Below are positions 4,976 through 11,696 of a DNA stretch of 11,696 nucleotides, in pieces. The stretch comes from Methanomassiliicoccus sp. UBA6 (GTDB lineage: Archaea; Thermoplasmatota; Thermoplasmata; Methanomassiliicoccales; Methanomassiliicoccaceae). The position numbers were made by a program, and so were the translations under genes. The notes under the pieces are model-generated. The model did not search any database. It saw only the letters and a program-made list of their open reading frames with translations, and was not told the DNA's origin. The stretch is from NCBI GenBank assembly GCA_002508545.1, contig DAVH01000049.1:65802-77497 (forward strand), read 5' to 3'. How positions within the stretch are numbered: the first letter of the stretch is position 1; the number at the start of each line of letters is the position of its first letter.

Positions 4976-5941
4976 ATGGCGTCACATTCCAATTTCTTAT
5001 CTACATTACTATCATCCCTAGCTGTGCTATCGTTCAAGAAGAAGACCAAGGATGACACGCTCGAGAGCGCAGCACCGTCATCGTTCGATACCCTTAACCT
5101 TAACGGAGGGAGCCTGGGCGGTGGAGATCTATCCCTTGGCAGCCTGGGCGGAGGTTTGGGCACGCTGAGCAAGCTCAGCGATCTAGACTCTACGCCCGGA
5201 GCTGCAGGCGATAGCCTTCTTGCAGATTCCATGCCGAGAACGGATAAAAAGCTCCAGGAAGTGGAAGCGAACGTCAACGACCTGAAGAGCCACATGGAAT
5301 CGACCGACATGACCACGAAGGCGATGAAGGGCGAGATGGACAACATCAAGAACGATCTCTCGCAGATCAACGAGTCCATCAGGACGCTGCTGAACGTCTA
5401 CGAGGCAGTCTCTAGGCAGTACAACCCCTTTGTCGAAGGAGAACCTTCGGCCCAGGCAGCACCGGCGATGGCGGAGGCGAAGGCCGAATTCACCATGAGC
5501 CTCGATGACATCAAGCTCGAGCAGCCCGCGGCCAAGGCGGAGGCCCCGAAGATCAAGGTGGAGACCGCGGCCAAGGAGCACGAGGTGATAACACCGTTCG
5601 ACGAGGAGGGCCCCCTGGACCGCATCGTCAGGCCGGACGAGGAGGAAGAGCTCCCGCCATCACAGGAGGAACCTATCATGAAGGACCTGAAAACTGCTAT
5701 CTCGGATAGCATTAACGACTTCAAGCATGACTTCAAGTTCGAGCCGGTCAAGAAGGCCGCGCCCGTGACGAGAGCGGCGTCCCACGAGGACATCTATGCG
5801 CTGGACCAGACCCGCAGGCTTATCGATCACCTAATGGGCAAGATATGCGCCGAGAGGGTGGTAGGCAACGAGATCTCGGAAGCCGATGTCAAAGCCCTGG
5901 ACCTGTGGATGGGCGAGTTCAAGCGCCTTGGAGGTCTCTAA
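4976..5941 (+). CDS. flaC: FlaC-type archaellum accessory / switch-ring protein
   Basis: This 321-residue cytosolic protein takes the flaC-D-E position. Residues 7-20 form a hydrophobic or amphipathic segment followed by KKKTK. Residues 46-65 are two copies of a Ser-Leu-Gly-rich decapeptide. Residues 88-140 are a heptad-like coiled coil ending in LLNVYEAVSRQYNPFVEG (138-155), which matches the FlaC family block. Residues 155-260 are an acidic, Ala/Pro/Glu-rich linker. The last 55 residues (YALDQTRRLIDHLMGK ... LDLWMGEFKRLGG) form a compact helical domain. FlaC, D and E proteins form the ring around the motor that receives the CheY/CheF signal. The C-terminus does not show the FlaD/E domain clearly, so whether this is a fused FlaCE or a lone FlaC is open. 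GGAGG lies eight bases before the ATG. The stop TAA directly abuts the TTG start of flaF, showing tight coupling. Confidence 0.82.
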   Translation: MASHSNFLSTLLSSLAVLSFKKKTKDDTLESAAPSSFDTLNLNGGSLGGGDLSLGSLGGGLGTLSKLSDLDSTPGAAGDSLLADSMPRTDKKLQEVEANVNDLKSHMESTDMTTKAMKGEMDNIKNDLSQINESIRTLLNVYEAVSRQYNPFVEGEPSAQAAPAMAEAKAEFTMSLDDIKLEQPAAKAEAPKIKVETAAKEHEVITPFDEEGPLDRIVRPDEEEELPPSQEEPIMKDLKTAISDSINDFKHDFKFEPVKKAAPVTRAASHEDIYALDQTRRLIDHLMGKICAERVVGNEISEADVKALDLWMGEFKRLGGL

Positions 5942-6358
5942 TTGGGAATGAGCGTGTCCATCGCCACCGCCATCATATTCATCGCCTCCCTGATCTCGTT
6001 CGCCTCGATCGTCGGCACCCTTGACGAAGTTCAGCATTCGATGCTTGAGGCGCAGAGAACGAGCTCGGAACGGGCAGAGGAAGCGATGCGTACGAGCATC
6101 GCAATAACCTCCATCGACCGGCAGAACGGTACGGTAACGGTGGTTAACGGCGGCGAGTTCACGCTGACAACTAACAAGATGGATGTGTTCATCAACGGGG
6201 CCATCAGCAACGAACGGATCACATCGATGAGCATCGATGGGCGCACCAACACCAAACTGTGGATGCCAGGCGAGGTCCTGACCATAAGCTTGGATGGAGA
6301 GCTGAACGGAGCGACGGTCAAGGTCCTGACCGCCAACGGAGCATCGGCGTACGATTAG
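5942..6358 (+). CDS. flaF: Archaellum stator protein FlaF (ArlF)
   Basis: A 138-residue protein with one N-terminal membrane helix (about residues 5-25, SVSIATAIIFIASLISFASI) and a beta-rich domain outside the membrane (about 45-138). This is the FlaF layout: FlaF binds S-layer protein and, with FlaG, anchors the motor. The start is probably TTG 5942, directly after the stop of the upstream gene. GGAGG at 5930-5934 is seven bases from TTG but thirteen from the ATG at 5948, and a TTG start yields an MG-x-SVS beginning like known FlaF proteins. The short linker after the helix (about 25-45) is charged, with a Glu/Arg-rich helix. FlaG follows after an eight-base gap. Confidence 0.88.
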   Translation: MGMSVSIATAIIFIASLISFASIVGTLDEVQHSMLEAQRTSSERAEEAMRTSIAITSIDRQNGTVTVVNGGEFTLTTNKMDVFINGAISNERITSMSIDGRTNTKLWMPGEVLTISLDGELNGATVKVLTANGASAYD

Positions 6359-6366
6359 GGGATTAC

Positions 6367-6804
6367 ATGGCCTCAGACGCATCAGTAACCCAGATGATAT
6401 TCTTCATCGCGTCGATCCTTGTTGCCGTCTCCATTGCTGGCACCATCATAGCCATCACTGGCCTGATGGCAGATGAGATGAAAACTAAGGCCAATACCGC
6501 GGTTTCAGAGATGGGGTCATCGATCGTGTTCGCCAATGACCCGAGACACGTGCCGTACGAGGACGGGGTCATCACGCTGTACATCAAGAACACCGGGGAA
6601 GTCGCGCAGAGCTACAATAATCTGATACTATTCATCGATGGGCAGTACGTGGAGTTCGACGCCGATCTGATCGGCTCGAGCAATAACTGGGTCACCGGAG
6701 AGGTGCTCGAGGTCACCGCCACGATAGTGCTGGAAGAGGGGGATCACACGGCAAAGGCCATATTGGGCAACGGAGTCTCGGACACTCTGGATTTCAGGCT
6801 TTAG
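6367..6804 (+). CDS. flaG: Archaellum stator protein FlaG (ArlG)
   Basis: A 145-residue protein with an N-terminal membrane helix (about residues 8-32, TQMIFFIASILVAVSIAGTI) preceded by MASDASV, and a beta-sandwich-like domain (about 55-145). FlaG forms filaments in the pseudo-periplasm that, capped by FlaF, connect the motor to the envelope. The start is ATG 6367: a longer reading frame extends upstream, but this ATG has GGGGA five bases before it, follows the flaF stop closely, and starts the hydrophobic helix at the right place. Order F then G is the euryarchaeal arrangement. A 34-base gap with a new GGAGG leads to flaH. Confidence 0.88.
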   Translation: MASDASVTQMIFFIASILVAVSIAGTIIAITGLMADEMKTKANTAVSEMGSSIVFANDPRHVPYEDGVITLYIKNTGEVAQSYNNLILFIDGQYVEFDADLIGSSNNWVTGEVLEVTATIVLEEGDHTAKAILGNGVSDTLDFRL

Positions 6805-6838
6805 CTGAGCCTAGCGAGAACGAGGAGGAGAGCAGAGG

Positions 6839-7561
6839 ATGAGTGAAGGCTCCGGAAATAGCAGGGCGGCGCGCCACGATCTGTTCGGGATCAACCTGAA
6901 GCAGGACGAGCTCGCGGTCCGGATGGGCGGCGGGCTGCCGCGCGGGTCCACCATGCTCATCGAGGGCGCTGAAGGCTCCGGCCGCAGCGCGTTGTGCCAG
7001 CGCCTGTTATACGGCCTTCTCGAGAACGGCCATTCCGCCACCTTCGTTTCCACCGAGCTGACGCTCAGGGACTTCATCGACCAGATGTACTCCCTCGACT
7101 ACAAGATCGACAGGAGCCTGATAAACGGCAAGCTCAGCTACTTCCCGGTGTACCCGCTGCTCGGCCGCTCGAGGTCGCGAGGGGACTTCCTGGAGAAGCT
7201 GATGGCCTCGCCCCAGCTGTACAATAACGATGTCCTGTTCATCGACTCCCTGACCACGCTGACCAAGGACTCGCTCACCGAGGCCAACTGCATCCGGCTG
7301 ATGGGTTTCTTCAAGAAGCAGATGAAGCTGGAGAAGACCATCATCATGACCGCGGACGAGAGCTGCAAGGCCGCGGACCCCCTCCGCCAGGCTGTGGACA
7401 TCTACCTGAGCATCAAGATGAAGGCGTCCGGCCAGGAGATGGTCCGGACGGTCCATACCCTGCGGTACCAGCGGGCCAAGCGTAGGGTGGACGACATGAT
7501 GAGGATCCGCATCGAGCCGGGCATCGGCCTGGTCATCGAGATCACCGAGGTGTCCGGTTAA
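6839..7561 (+). CDS. flaH: FlaH (ArlH), KaiC-like motor regulatory ATP-binding protein
   Basis: A 240-residue RecA/KaiC-fold protein. The P-loop is IEGAEGSGRSAL (41-52): the Walker A lysine is replaced by Arg (R49; codon CGC). The Walker B strand is DVLFIDSL (131-138) with D136. FVSTEL (69-74) matches the strand and catalytic Glu position of KaiC-type proteins, and LRYQRAKRRVDDMMRIRIEPGIG near the C-terminus is typical of FlaH. FlaH sits under the FlaI hexamer inside the cytosolic ring; ATP binding, not necessarily hydrolysis, controls its interaction with FlaI. The start is supported by GGAGG (6824-6828) ten bases upstream. Its stop shares one base with the flaI ATG (TAATG), so translation is coupled. 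Length matches the family. Confidence 0.95.
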   Translation: MSEGSGNSRAARHDLFGINLKQDELAVRMGGGLPRGSTMLIEGAEGSGRSALCQRLLYGLLENGHSATFVSTELTLRDFIDQMYSLDYKIDRSLINGKLSYFPVYPLLGRSRSRGDFLEKLMASPQLYNNDVLFIDSLTTLTKDSLTEANCIRLMGFFKKQMKLEKTIIMTADESCKAADPLRQAVDIYLSIKMKASGQEMVRTVHTLRYQRAKRRVDDMMRIRIEPGIGLVIEITEVSG

Positions 7562-9204
7562 TGGCGATCATATCGCCGGAGCTCGCCAACGAGATGGCCC
7601 GTGACGCGAACATCCGGGAGTACATAGAGGAGCTCCGGAAAACGACCAACACCATGCCGAGGTACTTCGAGAACCTGTCGGTGAAGGACCTCGCGGACAT
7701 CAGGAAGAACGCCATCCTCGATCCCACAAGCGCGAACATCATCTACAAGATCGGCGGCGGATACATCCACATCGACGCGCTTCACTCGAGGTACATCTCC
7801 ATCGAAGCGAAGCTGAACTTAGAGCAGAAGGAGAAGCTGCGGAAGATCAAGGAGCTTATCCTCGAGAAAGCGAGCGCCGAGGAATCGGTGGAGACCAAAG
7901 AGGACCTCGTCCGCATCCTGGAGAAGCTCTTCGACCTGTCGGTGGAGGTCTCCGACGGGAAGCTCAAGCGGAAGAAGAAGAGCGGCAAGGTCGTTCTGTC
8001 GCAGAGGGAGCACGACCTGCTGAAGTACTACATCAACCGGGACATCGTCGGCTACGGGGTAATCGAGCCGCTGATCATGGACCCGTACATCGAGGATATC
8101 CACCTCATCGGGACGTCGCGCGTGCGCGTCTCCCACAAGGCGTTCCAGTACGGGCTGGAGACGAACATCAGGTTCGATGACGAGGTGACGCTCAACGAGT
8201 TCTTCATCTCCATGTCCGAGCGCATGGGCCGCCCGGTGAGCGCGTCCAAGCCCATCGTCGACGGCACGCTGCCCGACGGATCCCGTATCAACATGATCTA
8301 CTCGACCGACGTCAGCGCCCGCGGCTCGTCGTTCACCATCCGCAAGTTCGCGGCCGAGCCCATCTCCCCGATCCAGCTGATCAAGTGGGGCACCTTCTCG
8401 GCGGAGTTCGTGGCCTACGTCTGGATGTGCCTGGAGAACAAGATGAACATCATCCTGGCCGGGGAGACCGCGTCCGGGAAGACCACCGCGCTCAACGCGC
8501 TGCTGTGCTTCATCGACCACCGCGGCAAGATCTACTCGGTCGAGGACACTCCCGAGGTCAAGCCTCCCCAGAAAGGATGGCAGAGGTGCGTGACCCGTGA
8601 GTCCGGTCCGGAGGACTCCAGGGTCACGATGTTCGATCTCCTGCGGGCTGCGCTGCGTTCCCGTCCGGACTACATCGTCATCGGTGAGATCAGAGGCGAG
8701 GAGGGCCGTGTCGCCTTCCAGTGCATGCAGACCGGCATTCCCGTCCTGGCGACCTTCCACGCGTCCAACGCCACCAAGTTCATCCAGAGGATGACCGGCC
8801 AGCCGATCAACATCCCCATGTCGTTCATCGACAACGTCAACGTCATCATCTTCCAGTCGGCGGTGAACGTGAACCGCCGGTTCTTGAGGCGAGTAATTGG
8901 CGTGGAAGAGTTTATCGGCTACAACAAGGAAGCGGGCGGAGTGCTCAGCCGGAACGTGTTCAAGTGGGACTCCGCTACCGACAACCTCTACTTCCGCGGC
9001 AACAACAACTCCTACATCCTGGAGAAGAGGATCGCCCTGGAGCACGGCTACTCTGAGCCCAAGGACGTCTACAAGGACCTCCGGCAGCGGGAGAAGATCA
9101 TCCGAAAGATGATCGAGCTGGACATCACCGGCTACCACGAGGTCAACAAGATCCTGAGCGATTACTACGAGAACGGGCCGAACTCCCTTCCGTTCACGGT
9201 GTGA
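7561..9204 (+). CDS. flaI: FlaI (ArlI), archaellum assembly and rotation ATPase
   Basis: A 547-residue secretion-superfamily ATPase (GspE/VirB11 type), the motor that drives both filament assembly and rotation. A helical N-terminal region (1-160) with FlaH/FlaJ contacts precedes the N-terminal domain (160-265). The RecA-like domain has Walker A GETASGKTT (301-309), Asp box IYSVEDTPEVK (324-334), Walker B region YIVIGEIRGEEG (371-382) and His box LATFHASNAT (396-405). All key residues (K307, T308, E376, R378, H400) are present, so it should be active. The first codon overlaps the flaH stop by one base. GC-rich codons match flaH and flaJ. No anomaly seen. Confidence 0.97.
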   Translation: MAIISPELANEMARDANIREYIEELRKTTNTMPRYFENLSVKDLADIRKNAILDPTSANIIYKIGGGYIHIDALHSRYISIEAKLNLEQKEKLRKIKELILEKASAEESVETKEDLVRILEKLFDLSVEVSDGKLKRKKKSGKVVLSQREHDLLKYYINRDIVGYGVIEPLIMDPYIEDIHLIGTSRVRVSHKAFQYGLETNIRFDDEVTLNEFFISMSERMGRPVSASKPIVDGTLPDGSRINMIYSTDVSARGSSFTIRKFAAEPISPIQLIKWGTFSAEFVAYVWMCLENKMNIILAGETASGKTTALNALLCFIDHRGKIYSVEDTPEVKPPQKGWQRCVTRESGPEDSRVTMFDLLRAALRSRPDYIVIGEIRGEEGRVAFQCMQTGIPVLATFHASNATKFIQRMTGQPINIPMSFIDNVNVIIFQSAVNVNRRFLRRVIGVEEFIGYNKEAGGVLSRNVFKWDSATDNLYFRGNNNSYILEKRIALEHGYSEPKDVYKDLRQREKIIRKMIELDITGYHEVNKILSDYYENGPNSLPFTV

Positions 9205-9210
9205 GGCGCC

Positions 9211-10890
9211 ATGAACAGGGATGTCTGGCTTCGCGACCTTCGGATGAAGGAGGAGACCTATTACAAGCTCATCATGGTGTCCGTGGTGGTGCTGGGCATC
9301 GTCGTCCCGACGCTGCTGACGATCCTCCTCGCTCCCTACGTGCAGGGGATGCTGCTCATCGTCCTGTACATCGTCCCCGTCTTCGGCATCTTCGTGGTGT
9401 TCATGCTCCCGGCGGTGTACACCTCTAAGCGCAAGGTGGAGGTGGAGCAGAACATGCCCATGTTCGTCACCACCATGGCCGCTCTGTCGACATCGGACAT
9501 GCCGTTCGAGAGCGTGTTCTACATCCTGTCGAACAAGAAGGAGTACGGCCAGCTGGCCAAGGACGCCAAGCAGATCTGCCGCCTGGTCAAGCACTACAGC
9601 GTGGGGGCCGCCGAGGCCTGCCGCTTCATCGCCCTGCGGACGTCGTGCCAGATGGAGGCCAACTTCTTCAACCGGCTGTCGCACTCTATGGACGTCGGGG
9701 AGAAGCTCGACAAGTTCATGGAGAACGAGCACGACGTGATCATGGACGAGTACATGCTGCGGGCCGAGGGCACGCTGAAGGACCTCGACTTCGTCAAGGA
9801 GATCTACACCGGCCTGACGACCTCGCTGATCTTCACCGCGGTGTTCGTATGCATCATGCCGATGTTCGGGGCCGGTGCCGTCGAAGTGCTGATGGTCGGC
9901 GTGGTTTTCAGCTTCGCCGCCCTGGAGTCGTTCTTCATCTACCTGCTCAAGACCAAGGTGCCCAAGGACCGCATCTGGTTCGGATACCTTTCGAAGATCA
10001 GGAAAGGGCTGGTGACGGACAAGGACCGCGTCGTGTTCACCTCGCTGCTGATAGCGATCCTGGGCATCATACTGCTCTCGTTGATCATGATCCCTTCCGG
10101 CCTGCCGCCGATGTTCATCGCCTCGACCATCTTCCTGCCCGCGCTCTTCCCCGGCATCCTGGTCCTCAGGGAGGAGAAGGCCATCGAGAAGCGGGACAAC
10201 CTGTTCGGCGCGTTCATACGGTCCCTGGGCCGCTCGTCGGCGGTGAGCGGCACCACCATGGCCGACGGCGTGAAGAAGCTGGCCATGCACTCGTTCGGGC
10301 CGCTGACCGACATGGTCAAGAACCTCTCCAAGCGCCTGGCGCTGCACATCAGTGCGATGGACTCCTGGAGGCATTTCTCCGCTGAGAGCTCCAGCGACCT
10401 GATCGACAAGTTCGGGGAGATGTACGTCACCTGCATCCAGAACGGCTCCAAGGCCGAACCGACCAGCGCGTTCATCAGCAACAACATGTTCCGGGTGCTC
10501 AGCATCCGGAAGAAGAGGTCGCAGACCGCGTCCTCCTTCGTCGGCATCCTGTACGGCGTGATGATCTCGCTCGCCATCACGCTGTACATCACCATCGGGA
10601 TCGTGGACTACATGGGCGAGGTGATGGCCTCGGTGGTCATCGATGATGCTGGATCATCCACAAGCTTCCTCAACGGTCTGCTGTCGGCCAACTTCGACAT
10701 CGGGGGCATCGAGATGATGGTCTTCGCGGTGGTCTTCGTCCACGCCATCCTGTCCTCGGTCATGCTCCCCATGATCAAGGGCGGGCACATCGTCGGCTCG
10801 ATCGTCCACTTCATCGCTCTCATCTGGATCGCGTCCGCGTCCTCGCTGATATCCCAGTACCTCATCGGCGGGCTGCTCGGCGGCGGTTGA
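9211..10890 (+). CDS. flaJ: FlaJ (ArlJ), archaellum membrane platform protein
   Basis: A 559-residue polytopic membrane protein of the T2SSF/GspF-TadC family. Two N-terminal helices (about 20-43, 46-70) are followed by a cytosolic domain with EQNMPMFVTTMAALSTSDMP (78-97) and LKDLDFVKEIYTGL. A helix pair lies near 205-250, another near 275-320, a second cytosolic domain repeats the fold (NLFGAFIRSLGRSSAVSGTT), and C-terminal helices lie about 440-470, 500-520 and 525-555. It anchors FlaI and acts as the rotor platform in the membrane. GAGG lies six bases before the ATG and the gene starts six bases after the flaI stop. It ends the operon, and an 86-bp gap separates it from the convergent cheD. 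Confidence 0.95.
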   Translation: MNRDVWLRDLRMKEETYYKLIMVSVVVLGIVVPTLLTILLAPYVQGMLLIVLYIVPVFGIFVVFMLPAVYTSKRKVEVEQNMPMFVTTMAALSTSDMPFESVFYILSNKKEYGQLAKDAKQICRLVKHYSVGAAEACRFIALRTSCQMEANFFNRLSHSMDVGEKLDKFMENEHDVIMDEYMLRAEGTLKDLDFVKEIYTGLTTSLIFTAVFVCIMPMFGAGAVEVLMVGVVFSFAALESFFIYLLKTKVPKDRIWFGYLSKIRKGLVTDKDRVVFTSLLIAILGIILLSLIMIPSGLPPMFIASTIFLPALFPGILVLREEKAIEKRDNLFGAFIRSLGRSSAVSGTTMADGVKKLAMHSFGPLTDMVKNLSKRLALHISAMDSWRHFSAESSSDLIDKFGEMYVTCIQNGSKAEPTSAFISNNMFRVLSIRKKRSQTASSFVGILYGVMISLAITLYITIGIVDYMGEVMASVVIDDAGSSTSFLNGLLSANFDIGGIEMMVFAVVFVHAILSSVMLPMIKGGHIVGSIVHFIALIWIASASSLISQYLIGGLLGGG

Positions 10891-10940
10891 GCGCGAGGCG
10901 CTTAGGTCCAATAGCAGATTCCCTATCCAACTACAGTAGG

Positions 10941-10947
10941 AAAAAAA
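10941..10947 (-). terminator. Oligo-T terminator for cheD on the minus strand
   Basis: Seven A residues on the plus strand read as T7 on the minus strand, 30 bases beyond the cheD stop. It lies in the 86-bp gap between the convergent flaJ and cheD genes. No comparable T run follows flaJ on the plus strand, so the end of the archaellum transcript is less clear and may run into cheD antisense. Confidence 0.5.
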
Positions 10948-10976
10948 GAGAGATGAGCGAACCGGTCTTGGCGCCG

Positions 10977-11540
10977 TCAGATCGTGGATACTTCGTTGCC
11001 CTTCTGGATGCGGTAGGTCCCGTCCCCCGGTCCGAAGGTGATGGTCCGGCCCCTGGTGCCTCCGACGTCCTCGGCCAGCAAGGGGATGTTTTCCCCCTTC
11101 AGGGTGGCCCGGGCGGACTCCGAGTTCCTCAGCCCGATGTTCAGCATGTCCGATGATATGAACGAGAACATCTGCGCCCCGCCGGCCATCTTGGCCCGCA
11201 GGTGGCATCTCTGAGCCCCCATCTCCAGCAGCTCGTCGACCATGATCATGATCGCCGAGTCGGCGTACTTGGAGGCGTTGATCTTGTCCCGTCCCTCCTC
11301 GTACCGGGGGAGCATGGCATGGGCGACCCCGCCGATGCCCGCCCGAAGATCATAGATCGCGATGCCCACGCAGGAACCCAGGCCGATGCAGGTGAGCCTG
11401 CCGGGGCTGCGGATGACCTTGTACTCGCCGACCCCTACCACGCTGTCCTCGTACAGCAGGTGCGCGGAGGCGGTCGCGTCGGCCGCGCGTACGGCTGCTG
11501 ACCGTAGGGCAGAGCCCCCGAACTCGATCCTAGAATCCAT
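10977..11540 (-). CDS. cheD: Chemoreceptor glutamine deamidase CheD
   Basis: CheD deamidates glutamines of chemoreceptors and stimulates CheC. The family core runs from GVGEYKV (36-42) through GLGSCVGIAIYD (53-64, catalytic C57), GGVAHAMLP (70-78, catalytic H74), SKYADSAI, LRAKMAGGAQMF (114-125) and the NIGLRN block. The Thr that lies six residues before the catalytic Cys in characterised CheD proteins is here C51, with T50 next to it. The ATG at 11540 gives 187 residues, with an Ala-rich N-terminal extension and no clear ribosome binding site. GTG at 11441 (residue 34) has GAGG five bases upstream and would give 154 residues, close to the usual length, so it may be the true start. It is transcribed after cheC, with a six-base gap if the ATG is used. 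Confidence 0.93.
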   Translation of the reverse strand: MDSRIEFGGSALRSAAVRAADATASAHLLYEDSVVGVGEYKVIRSPGRLTCIGLGSCVGIAIYDLRAGIGGVAHAMLPRYEEGRDKINASKYADSAIMIMVDELLEMGAQRCHLRAKMAGGAQMFSFISSDMLNIGLRNSESARATLKGENIPLLAEDVGGTRGRTITFGPGDGTYRIQKGNEVSTI

Positions 11541-11546
11541 CAGGGC

Positions 11547-11696
11547 TCACACTGTCTTGAACTTCTCACCGAGCAGTCGTATCGTCTCGCGGTCCGGCAG
11601 GTACAGCATGAACCCGAAGCACACCGCGTCGTCGTAGACGAACTGGGTCTTGATGACCATCAGCTCGTCGGATTCGGCCTCGGCCATGGCCGCCGG
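11547..11696 (-). CDS. cheC: CheC-family phosphatase, C-terminal end (partial)
   Basis: The last 49 codons of a gene entering from the right window edge, ending at TGA (11547-11549). The visible protein starts PAAMAEAESDELMVIKTQFV and ends LYLPDRETIRLLGEKFKTV, resembling the final strand-strand-helix of CheC (a strand with acidic residues, then FGFMLYLPD and a closing helix). CheC dephosphorylates CheY-P and partners with CheD, which follows directly on the same strand, so the pair is an operon. The N-terminal part with the active-site E-x2-N motifs lies outside the window, so CheX or another CheC-like protein cannot be excluded from this piece alone. Confidence 0.75.
   Translation of the reverse strand, partial: PAAMAEAESDELMVIKTQFVYDDAVCFGFMLYLPDRETIRLLGEKFKTV

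Noticed and set aside
4897..5379. 160-residue minus-strand ORF
   Set aside because: Antisense to the FlaC-type gene, Ser/Arg/Leu-rich shadow, and it would cross the flaB-flaC junction.
6259..6366. Longer N-terminal extension of FlaG
   Set aside because: It would overlap flaF by 100 bases and place a basic, Arg/Gly-rich stretch ahead of the membrane helix; ATG 6367 with GGGGA fits the family.
5831..6382. 183-residue minus-strand ORF
   Set aside because: Antisense across the flaC end and flaF; no motif and a shadow-like His/Arg/Gly composition.
7819..10374. 851-codon open frame on the minus strand
   Set aside because: It lies entirely antisense to flaI and flaJ, whose motifs are unmistakable. 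Its product is an Asp/His/Arg/Val-rich composition typical of the reverse complement of GC-biased codons, with no domain motif.
1..11696. CRISPR arrays, tRNA or rRNA genes
   Set aside because: I saw no regularly spaced repeats and no cloverleaf or rRNA-like sequence; the non-coding stretches are AT-rich and unstructured except the hairpin at 4219-4244.

Overview
The window is archaeal. It carries an almost complete archaellum (archaeal flagellum) operon of the euryarchaeal type, followed by convergent chemotaxis genes. Archaeal traits include TATA-box promoters, GGAGG ribosome binding sites inside operons, oligo-T terminators, and a class III (pilin-like) signal peptide on the archaellin. The coding DNA is GC-rich with GC-rich third positions, and intergenic DNA is AT-rich. 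I cannot fix the genus; a methanogen-related or Thermoplasmatota-like euryarchaeon fits.

Layout. (1) 3-437 (+) is the 3' end of an unrecognised gene; it overlaps by 19 bp the 3' end of a VIT1/CCC1-like membrane protein gene on the minus strand (419-1114). (2) 1401-1793 (+) encodes a small universal stress protein with a full ATP-binding signature. (3) 1800-4180 is AT-richer and looks accessory. It holds two candidate small ORFs (30 and 43 codons), a GT4-like glycosyltransferase on the minus strand (2300-3265), and a decayed DDE transposase on the plus strand (about 3378-3983). (4) 3984-4265 is the archaellin promoter and leader, with a TATA box, a 16-bp AT palindrome and a strong GC hairpin just before the ribosome binding site. 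(5) 4266-10890 (+) is the archaellum operon: flaB (archaellin), a FlaC-type coiled-coil protein, flaF, flaG, flaH, flaI, flaJ. (6) 10977-11696 (-) holds cheD and the 3' end of cheC, pointing toward the archaellum operon.

How the genes work together: archaellin is made as a precursor, processed by a FlaK/PibD peptidase (not in the window), and assembled by the FlaI ATPase on the FlaJ membrane platform with FlaH as regulator. FlaF and FlaG form the stator linking filament to envelope. The FlaC-type protein is expected to form the cytosolic ring that receives the CheY signal, and CheC/CheD tune the chemotaxis signal. Only one archaellin gene is present, and no separate flaD, flaE, cheF, cheY or peptidase gene.

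Most useful oddities: FlaH has Arg in place of the Walker A lysine; the archaellin has no N-x-S/T glycosylation sequon although a glycosyltransferase lies upstream; the single FlaC-type protein has no clear FlaD/E domain, yet no other ring gene is present; and two tiny ORFs sit at the spacing expected of leaderless archaeal transcripts.
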